A stretch of 60,830 bases of DNA from Nemertoderma westbladi (Eukaryota > Xenacoelomorpha > Nemertodermatida > Nemertodermatidae): the NCBI GenBank assembly GCA_032718475.1, contig JAUCBJ010008883.1, positions 1 to 60,830 of the forward strand, read 5' to 3'. Under the pieces are notes generated by a model. The model did not search any database. It had not been told where the DNA came from and was given only the letters and a program-made list of their open reading frames with translations. Every line of letters starts with the position of its first letter. Position 1 is the stretch's first letter. Positions 1 through 10,416 of the stretch are shown one piece after another. Made by a program: the position numbers and the translations under genes.

Positions 1-231
1 GGGTGCTTTTTTGCCGAGTCAGCTCTCGGGGCAAATACCACACCCTGGTTTGCCATTCCACAGGGTGGGTGTCGCAATGGAGTCAGATATGAGGCCCATC
101 ACCCATATCTACTCTGGCGCACATGACCCACCATTGGCTGTTGCAGCTCATCTGCTGGGTCATGCCCTGTACCCTTGCTGCCAGGTGCAGGTCGCAGTGA
201 AGTGCTCTCAGAGTGGACATGAGAACACTAT
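1..231. other. Unassigned sequence at window edge
   Basis: An open frame of 77 codons (11-244, +) exists here, but I see no family motif in it. The sequence is richer in G+C than what follows and may be the cut end of an element that continues outside the window. I see no start context or homologous copy elsewhere in the window, so I do not call a gene. Confidence 0.3.
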
Positions 232-1235
232 CGTAGATCGGTAGAGGATAAACATAAGTTTGTTAAATAAGAGCCACCATTACGATCTGCTAAAGTGCAT
301 TTGTACAAATAAGTGTGCAAAAGTGCAAATTTTTTAATAAGGTCAAATTATATAGTATTGGGTTCTTTTCTTTGCAGATACTTTATTTTCATATTAATAT
401 GTTGTTTGAACCTTACTGAGCGCATTAGGGGATATGCGTACAAATAACCGGCCCTTATGAGGCTTCGATTGGGTAAATTAATAAAACATAAGGTTGTATA
501 GTATAATATTCTAAAAACCAGTGTGATATTAAATGCACTTTAAATAATAAATAGAAATCAAATAACAATTGGACCACACAATTAAAAACTCGCACAATTT
601 TGTACTTATTATATCGCTTCAAATTAATTCAACAGTGGATATTTGTGGGAAGGGGGAAGTTACTGTGTGCATTCGGGGGAAGTTTGGTGAACTGCATTTA
701 TGCAGTGAATCCAAACTTCCCCCTTTGATATATCATATACTTAAGACATGCTAGGGTGACGGGGAAATATTTGTTACTGTCACACTTTGCTTCCATTTAT
801 CCTATCCTTTATTATTACCCCAGTCAGATAAGAGATAATAAATCAGTAAAAACTAAACTAAACTGTCTTTCATGCAAACAAATTTCTAACTAAAGACGGG
901 TGAATGACCATGACCATGGAAATAATTTTAAATATAATTGTATATCAACTATTTGGGGAGGTTTCCAAGTTAAACCCGAAAACAATTATTTTGTTACATA
1001 TATAGTAAATAACGTTGTATGTTCTTCTTCCTCTCATAATAAAATATAAATGAAATATCTCAGATAGCTATGCCCTGTAACATTTCACAACCAAAATATT
1101 TAAGTGTGAAAAGTGTAGGCCTACCACACTCCGCCCAAACAACCGCAAACGCATAGCCAACAAATTTAACAAAAGGTTACATACATGTTGGGTTCATGAC
1201 GAGATGAGTGAAAATTAATCGCGTAATATAAAGTA
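232..1235 (+). repeat. Left arm of a large inverted duplication
   Basis: Reverse-complement similarity to 27,655-30,320 is visible in several blocks. These are the stretch near 260-330 (matching 30,220-30,320), the hairpin at 675-723 (matching 28,219-28,267), and the block around 1080-1235 (matching 27,655-27,800). Identity looks like roughly 80-90% with indels, so the duplication is old. The partner arm carries an extra 1.6 kb MITE that is absent here, so that MITE arrived after the duplication. No coding content is recognised in this arm. Confidence 0.75.
675..723. repeat. Hairpin conserved between both duplication arms
   Basis: An almost perfect inverted repeat: GGGGGAAGTTTGG at the left pairs with CCAAACTTCCCCC at the right, around a second inner complement (ACTGCAT / ATGCAGT). 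The same hairpin is present at 28,219-28,267 in the opposite arm. It could be the remnant of a small palindromic element or an internal structure of the parent repeat. Function is unknown. Confidence 0.6.
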
Positions 1236-1529
1236 AAAAATTAAGAGACGGGCTGGGGCTGGCTCTCCTCCACTTTCTTACCCAATGGATATGTTGTTGT
1301 AATAATCTAATATTGGGGCGGCTTTCTCTCGTTGCTAATTGAGTTGTCAGTACTTTCTAAATTTCTAAAACTTAGAACGATTATCACGTTTGTAATAAAA
1401 ACTTGCAAGTTGTTTCATTTTATTCGAACATACTTGTGTTGCAGACATTTTAAAAATAATATTGCATATATTATAATCCAATTATATTGTAACTCAAAAT
1501 TATAATTCAATATTATTATCGCGGTAGCC
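1236..1529. other. AT-rich non-coding stretch
   Basis: No open frame with recognisable homology and no repeat partner found elsewhere in the window. Confidence 0.4.
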
Positions 1530-1715
1530 GGCTGGATCTTGAGACACATGTGCGGCCAGTAACCGTGAGTCCCTATCTGACATAAGATCATACCATATCT
1601 ACTTTTCTGCATACTGGTCGGTCTAGGGAGGAACAAAATTGGAGAATCAGGAAGCCTGGAAGGATCTAATTCCCACTGTCCAAGCTCGCTCGACCTAGTA
1701 GTAGTAGACAGTAGT
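1530..1715 (+). mobile_element. LINE 3' terminal fragment (A2-like), (TAG)n tail
   Basis: The segment just before 1700 (GGAGAATCAGGAAGCCTGGA followed by a GTCCAAGCTCGCTCGACC-type block and TAGTAGTAG) matches the reverse complement of 57,308-57,420. There the same end belongs to a LINE reverse-transcriptase fragment. The (TAG)n microsatellite tail is typical of the related LINEs in this window. The element therefore runs on the plus strand and is heavily 5'-truncated. The upstream boundary is approximate. Confidence 0.55.
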
Positions 1716-3004
1716 ACTTTCATGTGTGAAATAATGTGCAGCGCTACACGAGTTATTTAACTTGATCTGACTGAACCTTACTATAAATATCTAAATATAT
1801 ATCTGAACATTACAGAATAAATACCTAACCTCTAACTTTAGCTTACCTATGATATGTTATCTCTTGTCAGTAATCTTTTCTGCTGACACGTTTGATCAGC
1901 GACGTTTGGCCTTAACAATTTTGGCAGCTATGCAAACAATAGTTTACATAAAATAGTTGACAACTTTTGCTGCTTTTGTAGTCTCCCTATTTATATTTAT
2001 AAGTGGAGATATTTCGTTAATCTGTGATTTACTTAAATATACATAGTTATTTAAGGACCAATTCATCACGTGTTGATGCAGGCAATTGCGTTGGGCCTTT
2101 AATGTCAGGTGAATTCACTATGGAATGAGATGCTGTTGCTATATAAGTCTTTCACTGATGATACCTGAACTAGAATTATCTTATTATATTATTATTTATT
2201 TTAATTATTTATCATTTTACTTTATTATTTATTATAATACTAAAAAGAAATATAAAAATTTAGAAAAAGAATTTAGAGAAACTAAAAAAAATAGTAAAAA
2301 ATGAAGGTCTTTGGTCGTTAGACCAGGGATTATGTCTATTAAGGGGACCATTACCCCCAACAGGAGTGAAATTTTCAAAAAATTATGTTTTTGTAGGTTG
2401 GTAGAAGGGCTTTCATGTGGTGACATTGGTTTTCACCATTGAAAGATTTTATGACCACAAAACAGCACTTTTCAACAACACTCTTTATGGCTGATATTCA
2501 TGGCTCTCTGTATAAAACAACCTTTTTCTCAGTTTTTGACTTATTTCATGACGAAATTCCCTACTTCTTTTTATTTTTTACTCAATTGTCATCAAACATA
2601 TACCAAAATGTTTGGCAGCTTTAGGGCTACAATCGTGAGTATTGAATTGGTTTTGGATCTTCGAGAACCGATTTTGTAACTGCTACTCTTTGTCTATCCC
2701 AATTTATTTGATTTCCAAAATATAGCCCGAACATATTAAAGCTCCCATCAATTTTTCAAAAACAATAATCTTGGGCTGAAATATTTATAGAAGGCTTGCC
2801 TATATATTTAGATCAATTGTTTGAATATCTTCGACCGAGAACTGCAACCCAGTTGGTAGTATGTATTCTTAAACATGATATATTTATCGACATAGAAATA
2901 AATGCCTCAAAATTTAGAAAATTTTTGAACCTGCTGGTGATTCGGAGTCCTCGGGGTTTACTTCCTCCAGACGCGTGTCATCGACTTCCTGCTCCCCATT
3001 TTGG
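1716..3004. other. AT-rich non-coding stretch
   Basis: Short open frames here have no recognisable domains. At 2339-2357 TTAA is followed by GGGG, then CCCCC. This resembles the tip of the TTAA MITE family seen at 22,315 and 49,672, but I found no matching opposite end. Confidence 0.35.
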
Positions 3005-3229
3005 CTAGTTCTGACTGACTACATAGGGTCCTCCTACAATGTCATGTAAAATTAACCTCCTACTACTAAGAGTTCTTATACCTTCCACCAACCTGGTGGC
3101 TAATTGTTCAGCCCTTTCTGATTCACCCATCTTATTTAAATGTTCAAAATATAAGTTCATAACATAAAGAGTATCTAATAGGTTGGAACGAACATCACCA
3201 ATTCTATTCGCTTCTTCCACATCTCTCAA
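3005..3229 (-). other. Unrecognised open frame, 74 codons
   Basis: The predicted peptide is helical and charged (it contains VMNLYFEHLNKMGESERAEQ) and looks more protein-like than the neighbouring shadow frames. The frame opens at a TTG, not an ATG. Its upstream side is immediately abutted by the (TAG)n tail of LINE A copy 1 (from ~3249), so an upstream part may have been displaced when that LINE inserted. I do not recognise a family. It could be an exon fragment of a host gene, part of another element's ORF, or chance. Confidence 0.25.
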
Positions 3230-3248
3230 CTTACAACTTACTTACTTG

Positions 3249-4391
3249 CTTTTACTACTACTACTAGGATCGGCATGCTGCATTGCAGCTGCATTTTTTA
3301 GGAATGCTGTGCCGGCTTGTCAGCAAAATTGCACCGCACAACTCCCTATCACCCATGACATTTGCTAGATCATCCGAATCTTCAAGGCCAGTGTCCTTTA
3401 GGATGCGTCTCAAGAAAGTCATGGGCTGTCCACCATGCTTATTCACGCCATGAGGCTGCCAAAGTACAAGATTATGCACTGGCTGGTCCTCACGGCGAAA
3501 GCAATGTCCTGCAAAGCGGAGGCGATTTTGTTCTAGTGTCAAGCTTGGGGGAACCAATGAGACACCTCCAATGTTATATAGTGTCTGGTTGGAGATGTGT
3601 GCATTGTACTTGACACAATGAACCCGGCGTAGCATTCTTGTGAATGTGCCATCCAGAGATTTGGTGTCCTCAGCAGTTAGAGCCCAGCATGGACTCCCGT
3701 AGAGGAGTACTGGAACTACTGCTGCTCTAAATAATCGGACCTTAAGTTTCCGATTAATTCTCGGTGACTTCCAAATCCTGGAAAGCCTATTCAAGGCTGC
3801 CCATGCCTTTCCCTTACGTATTCGAAGGTCCTCACCTGACTTCCGGATCCATGATCCCAGGTAACAGAAGTCGTCCACATGCTCAAGCATACCATCCTTT
3901 GAGCTTATGCTCATCCGATCAGAGACTTGCTGAGGACTTTCAAAGTTAACTGTCAGAATTTTGGTCTTTCTGGAGTTAATAAAAAGACCAACACTAGAAG
4001 CAGCATGTTCTAATGAGCTGAGGAGCCGTTGGGCTCCCTCTAATGATTCTGAGAGTACTCCTAAGTCATCAGCAAAGTCTAGATCAGTTAGGTACTTGGC
4101 AGGATTTCCTCGACTTCTGGAGCCAGTAGGTGGAGTTATCATCACCCCATCATCATTATAATGATCTAAGGACATGCGTAGAACATAGTCAATCACAATA
4201 ATGAACAAAAATGGTGCAAGTGTGTCTCCTTGGAGGACGCCCCATAACACTTCAAATGGTTCTGTGTCACCGTCAACAGTAGACACAAATGTTGTCGAAC
4301 CATCGTATACTATCTGATTGCTGCAATAATTTCATCAGGAATCCCATATAATGAAAGTATGCTGAACATACGTGAGCGAGAGACTGGACTT
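3249..4391 (-). mobile_element. LINE family A, copy 1 (5'-truncated)
   Basis: A 340-codon frame (3264-4286) encodes the second half of a non-LTR reverse transcriptase. It carries the GVLQGDTLAPFLF box, the catalytic FADD box (DLDFADD), and the C-terminal thumb/connection region (FCYLGSWI, RLFRAAVVPVLLYGSPCWAL). It is nearly identical to 47,640-48,664. Upstream homology continues to ~4391, but a 1-base deletion near 4308 shifts the frame. The 3' end is a (TAG)n tail. Weak flanking similarity (CTTTTAC at 3249, CTTTAC at 4389) may be a short target duplication. The endonuclease half is missing, so this is a dead-on-arrival insertion. Clade is uncertain; the RT resembles the widespread 'endonuclease-reverse transcriptase' LINE group of invertebrates. 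Confidence 0.9.
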
Positions 4392-4584
4392 TACAGTAGA
4401 TCATGTACAGCCATTGCTGGTCTCTACAATACTGGTACCGGTACCAAGGAGTAGAATACTATACAAAACAGGAAATAGTACAATACAAAAATATGAAACG
4501 ATTAGAACACATTTTTCATGGTAATATGATAAAATACAAAAACCTATTTCTGAGATACGATACGAAATTCGATACAAAAAAAAT
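4392..4584. other. Spacer between LINE A copy 1 and the foldback element
   Basis: AT-rich, with loosely repeated ATACAAAA motifs. No coding signal. The A-run just before the foldback end (CAAAAAAAAT) resembles the sequence just outside the right end near 15,510 and could be a target duplication. Confidence 0.4.
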
Positions 4585-5265
4585 CAATAGTATCTACATC
4601 ATTGTCCAGAATAGGGTGTTTCCCTTCACTTCTATGGGGCTTTCTATTATTCCTACCTGTCCCAAATACGTTGTCTAATGATTTCCAACCTGTCCAATAT
4701 AGGGGCATCCAATCAAATCATCATATGAGCCAACTCCTCTTCATCGGACCAATACCAACATTCCTAAAGTTAGGCATCCTCCTTATTGGCTATATAATGT
4801 AAAGGTTAATGGAAAATTCCACTGATATATAATCCAAGTGTCAACTACGAATCCAGGGCTCATTATAACAACCTATACTGGACAGAGCAACGTATTTGGG
4901 ACAAGAGCTGGTTGAGGTATATGTACAGTGGAAATTCCCATTCTAAATAAGGGCATTTGGAGTACTTGTTCCCTAGTTATGGTTAAAGATATACTGTGGG
5001 TGACTTGCAAATGGCCTGTAAGACTGTGATGCATTATAGGCTATAGTGTCATCATAGTCACGTTATTTAATTTCATGTTGTACAATTTATTCATTATGCA
5101 ATTTTTTCATTGTGCAATTTATTCATGTGGTGCAATTTATTCACTTATAATAAATCTAAATACATTCGTATATTAATAATTAAATGACAATCAAATTAGT
5201 GATATCGCAACCTCCTCCCCCAGACTCAACTTCATCCCAAATAGTCCTTAATAAGTCTTAAATTT
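4585..5265 (+). repeat. Left outer arm of the foldback element
   Basis: Begins with a TAGTATCTACATC-type end and pairs with 14,805-15,509 in reverse complement. It already contains degenerate versions of the GTCC-N-AATAGGG motif of the inner array (for example near 4606 and 4658). The terminal arm and the satellite therefore look evolutionarily related, not randomly joined. Confidence 0.8.
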
Positions 5266-8200
5266 GAATCAAATAGGTTGTTAGTGTCCCATATAGGGTG
5301 TTTGTGTCCCATATAGGGTGTTTGTGTCCCATATAGGTTGATTTTATCCAAAATAGCCTGTAGCTTTATCAAAATTATTTCAAATGGTTTATAAATGTAA
5401 AGGAATACTGAAAAGAATATTGACTTCATAATCATAGCTTTAATTCCAATTTGTCCCAAATAGGTTGTTTATGTCCCATATAGCGTGTTTGTGTCCCACA
5501 CAGGGTGTTTTTATACCAAATAGAATGTAACTTTCTCAAAATGATTTTACATAGTTTATAAATATGATGGAATTACTCAAAAGAAAATAGAATTCACTAT
5601 CGTAGCTTTAATTTAAATTTGTCCCAAATAGGATGTTTTTGTCCCATATAGGGTGTTTGTGTCCCGTATAGAGTGTAAATTGCTCATAATAATTTCAAGT
5701 AGTTTCTAAATGTAATGGAATAGTAAAAAGAATATAGAATTCACTATCATAGCTTTAATTTCAATTTGTCCCAAATAGGTTGTTTTTGTCCCATATAGGG
5801 TGTTTGTGTTCCGTATAGGGTGTGAATTGCTTATAATGATTTCAAATATTTTCTAAATGTAATGGAATACTCAAAAGAATATAGAATTCACTATCATAGC
5901 TTTAATTTAAATTTGTCCCAAATAGGTTGTATATATATGTCCCATATAGGGTGTTTGTGTCCCAAATTGCGTGTGACTTTCTCAAAATGATTTTACATAG
6001 TTTATAAATATAATGGAATACTCAAAAGAAAATAGAATTCACTATCATAGCTTTAATTTCAATTTGTCCCAAATAGGTTATTTTTGTCCCATATAGGGTG
6101 TTTGTGTCCCAAATAGCGTGTTACTTTCAAAAAATGATTTTAATTAGTTTCTAAATCTCATGGAATACTCAAAAGAATATAGAATTCACTACCATAGCTT
6201 TAATTTCAATTTGTCCCAAATAGGTTGTTTTTGTCCCATATAGGGTGTTTGTGTCCCGTAAAGGGTGTGAAGTGCTTATAATAGATTTCAAATAGTTTCG
6301 AAATGTAATGGAATACTCAAAAGAATATAGAATTCACTATCATAGCTTTAATTTAAATTTGTCCCAAATAGGTTGTTTTTGTCCCATATAGGGTGTTTGT
6401 GTGCCAAATAGCGTGTGACTTTCTCAAAATTATTTTACATAGTTTATAAATATAATGGAATATTTAAAAGAAAATATAATTCACTATCATTTTTTCTTTA
6501 ATTTAAATTTCTCCCAAATAGGTTGTTTGTGCCCTGTATAGGATGTTTCTGTCCTGAATAGGGGAATACAGCTTGCCAACACATTGTTGCTGAATAGGGT
6601 GTACATTTCTTATAATGATTTTAAATAGTTTCTAAATGTAATGGAATACTCAAAAGAATATAGAATTCACTATCGGAGCGTTAATTTAAATTTGTTCCAA
6701 ATATGTTGTTTGTGTCCCAAATTAGGTGTTTGTGTCCCATATAGGGTGTTTTTGTCCCATATAGCGTGTGACTTTCTCAAAATGATTTTAAATAGTTTCT
6801 AAATCTCATGGAATCATCAAAAGAATATAGAATTCACTACCATAGCTTTAATTTCAATTTGTCCCAAATAGGTTGTTTTTGTCCCATATAGGGTGTTTGT
6901 GTCCCGTATAGGGTGTGTTTTGCTTATAATGATTTCCAATAGTTTCTAAATGTAGGGGAATACTCAAAAGAATAGCGAATTCACTACCATAGCTTTAATT
7001 TCAATTTGTCCCAAATAGGTTGTTTTTGGCCCATATAGGGTGTTTATGTCCCGTATAAGGTGTTTGTGTCCCAAATAGCGTGTGACTTTCTCAAAATGAT
7101 TTTAAATAGTTTCTAAATCTCATGGAATCCTCAAAAGAATATAGAATTCGCTACCATAGTTTTAATTTCAATTTGTCCCAAATAGGTTGTTTTTGTCCCA
7201 TATAGGGTGTTTGTGTCCCGTATAGGGTGTGTATTGCTTATAATGATTTCAAATAGTTTCTAAATATAGGGGAATACTCAAAAGAATATAGAATTCACTA
7301 CCATAGCTTCAATTTCAATTTGTCCCGAATAGGTTGTTCATGTCCCATATAGGGTGTTTGTGTCCCATATAGGGTGTTTGTGCCCCAAATTGCGTGTGAC
7401 TTTCGCAAAATGACTTTACATAGTTTATAAATATAATGGAATACTCAAAATAAAATAGAATTCATTATCATAGCTTTAATTTAAATTTGTCCCAAATAGG
7501 ATGTTTTTGTCCCATATAGGGTGTTTGTGTCCCGTATAGAGTGTGAATTGCTTATAATAATTTCAAGTAGTTTCTAAATGTAATGGAATAGTAAAAAGAA
7601 TATAGAATTCACTATCATAGCTTTAATTTCAATTTGTCCCAAATAGGTTGTTTTTGTCCCATATAGGGTGTTTGTGTCCCGTATAGGGTGTGAATTGCTT
7701 ATAATGATTTCAAATATTTTCTAAATGTAATGGAATACTCAAAAGAATATAGAATTCACTATCATAGCTTTAATTTAAATTTGTCCCAAATAGGTTGTAT
7801 ATATATGTCCCATATAGGGTGTTTGTGTCCCAAATTGCGTGTGACTTTTCTCAAAATGATTTTACATAGTTTATAAATATAATGGAATACTCAAAAGAAA
7901 ATAGAATTCACTATCATAGCTTTAATTTCAATTTGTCCCAAATAGGTTATTTTTGTCCCATATAGGGTGTTTGTGTCCCAAATAGCGTGTTACTTTCAAA
8001 AAATGATTTTAATTAGTTTCTAAATCTCATGGAATACTCAAAAGAATATAGAATTCACTACCATAGCTTTAATTTCAATTTGTCCCAAATAGGTTGTTTT
8101 TGTCCCATATAGGGTGTTTGTGTCCCGTAAAGGGTGTGAAGTGCTTATAATAGATTTCAAATAGTTTCGAAATGTAATGGAATACTCAAAAGAATATAGA

Positions 8201-10416
8201 ATTCACTATCATAGCTTTAATTTAGATTTGTCCCAAATAGGTTGTTTTTGTCCCATATAGGGTGTTTGTGTGCCAAATAGCGTGTGACTTTCTCAAAATT
8301 ATTTTACATAGTTTATAAATATAATGGAATACTTAAAAGAAAATATAATTCACTATCATTTTTTCTTTAATTTAAATTTCTCCCAAATAGGTTGTTTGTG
8401 TCCTGTATAGGATGTTTCTGTCCTGAATAGGGGAATACAGCTTGCCAACACATTGTTGCTGAATAGGGTGTACATTTCTTATAATGATTTTAAATAGTTT
8501 CTAAATGTAATGGAATACTCAAAAGAATATAGAATTCACTATCGGAGCGTTAATTTAAATTTGTTCCAAATATGTTGTTTGTGTCCCAAATTAGGTGTTT
8601 GTGTCCCATATAGGGTGTTTTTGTCCCATATAGCGTGTGACTTTCTCAAAATGATTTTAAATAGTTTCTAAATCTCATGGTATCATCAAAAGAATATAGA
8701 ATTCACTACCATAGCTTTAATTTCAATTTGTCCCAAATAGGTTGTTTTTGTCCCATATAGGGTGTTTGTGTCCCGTATATGGTGTGTTTTGCTTATAATG
8801 ATTTCCAATAGTTTCTAAATGTAGGGGAATACTCAAAAGAATAGCGAATTCACTACCATAGCTTTAATTTCAATTTGTCCCAAATAGGTTGTTTTTGGCC
8901 CATATAGGGTGTTTATGTCCCGTATAAGGTGTTTGTGTCCCAAATAGCGTGTGACTTTCTCAAAATGATTTTAAATAGTTTCTAAATCTCATGGAATCCT
9001 CAAAAGAATATAGAATTCGCTACCATATTTTTAATTTCAATTTGTCCCAAATAGGTTGTTTTTGTCCCATATAGGGTGTTTGTGTCCCGTATAGGGTGTG
9101 TATTGCTTATAATGATTTCAAATAGTTTCTAAATATAGGGGAATACTCAAAAGAATATAGAATTCACTACCATAGCTTCAATTTCAATTTGTCCCGAATA
9201 GGTTGTTCATGTACCATATAGGGTGTTTGTGTCCCATATAGGGTGTTTGTGCCCCAAATTGCGTGTGACTTTCGCAAAATGACTTTACATAGTTTATAAA
9301 TATAATGGAATACTCAAAATAAAATAGAATTCACTATCATAGCTTTAATTTAAATTTGTCCCAAATAGGATGTTTTTGTCCCATATAGGGTGTTTGTGTC
9401 CCGTATAGAGTGTGAATTGCTTATAATAATTTCAAGTAGTTTCTAAATGTAATGGAATAGTAAAAAGAATATAGAATTCACTATCATAGCTTTAATTTCA
9501 ATTTGTCCCAAATAGGTTGTTTTTGTCCCATATAGGGTGTTTGCGTGCCAAATAGCGTGTGACTTTCTCAAAATTATTTTACATAGTTTATAAATATAAT
9601 GGAATACTTAAAAGAAAATATAATTCACTATATCATTTTTTCTTTAATTTAAATTTCTCCCAAATAGGTTGTTTGTGTCCTGTATAGGATGTTTCTGTCC
9701 TGAATAGGGGAATACAGCTTGCCAACACATTGTTGCTGAATAGGGTGTACATTTCTTATAATGATTTTAAATAGTTTCTAAATGTAATGGAATACTCAAA
9801 AGAATATAGAATTCACTATCAGAGCGTTAATTTAAATTTGTTCCAAATATGTTGTTTGTGTCCCAAATTAGGTGTTTGTGTCCCATATAGGGTGTTTTTG
9901 TCCCATATAGCGTGTGGCTTTCTCAAAATGATTTTAAATAGTTTCTAAATCACATGGAATCATCAAAATAATATAGAATTCACTACCATAGCTTTAATTT
10001 CAATTTGTGCCAAATGGGTTGTTTTTGTCCCATATAGGGTGTTTGTGTCCCGTATAGGGTGTGTTTTGCTTATAATGATTTCCAATAGTTTCTAAATGTA
10101 GGGGAATACTCAAAAGAATAGCGAATTCATTACCATAGCTTTAATTTCAATTTGTCCCAAATAGGTTGTTTTTGGCCCATATAGGGTGTTTATGTCCCGT
10201 ATAAGGTGTTTGTATCCCAAATAGCGTGTGACTTTCTCAAAATGATTTTAAATAGTTTCTAAATTTCATGGAATCCTCAAAAGAATATAGAATTCACTAC
10301 CATAGATTTAATTTCAATTTGTCCCAAATAGGTTGTTTTTGTCCCATATAGGGTGTTTGTGTGCCAAATAGCGTGTGACTTTCTCAAAATGATTTTACAT
10401 AGTTTATAAATATAAT
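5266..10416 (+). repeat. Tandem array of ~148 bp units with 20 bp subrepeats
   Basis: Each unit holds two to four ~20 bp subrepeats built on GTCCCATATAGGGTGTTTGT or GTCCCAAATAGGTTGTTTTT. These are followed by an AT-rich spacer ending GAATTCACTATCATAGCTTT. Successive GTCCCAAATAGG starts at 5768, 5915, 6066, 6213 and 6361 give 147-151 bp periods. Above this lies a higher-order period of ~1,868 bp: the variant GTCCCAAATAGGATGTTTTT recurs at 5621, 7489 and 9358. No protein is encoded. Confidence 0.9.

Noticed and set aside
11-244. 77-codon open frame at the window start
   Set aside because: No motif, no homologous copy, and cut by the window edge; treated as unassigned DNA.
2339-2357. Third copy of the GC-tipped TTAA MITE
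   Set aside because: Only one TTAA-GGGG...CCCCC tip is visible; the following sequence does not match the subterminal regions and no right end was found.
3183-4161. Plus-strand frames over LINE A copy 1 (and equivalents over copies 2-4)
   Set aside because: Antisense shadows of the conserved RT frame; the same peptides appear over every copy.
5280-5340. SRF (CArG) binding-site array in the CCCATATAGGG subrepeats
   Set aside because: The core has only five A/T bases between CC and GG instead of the six of a CArG box.
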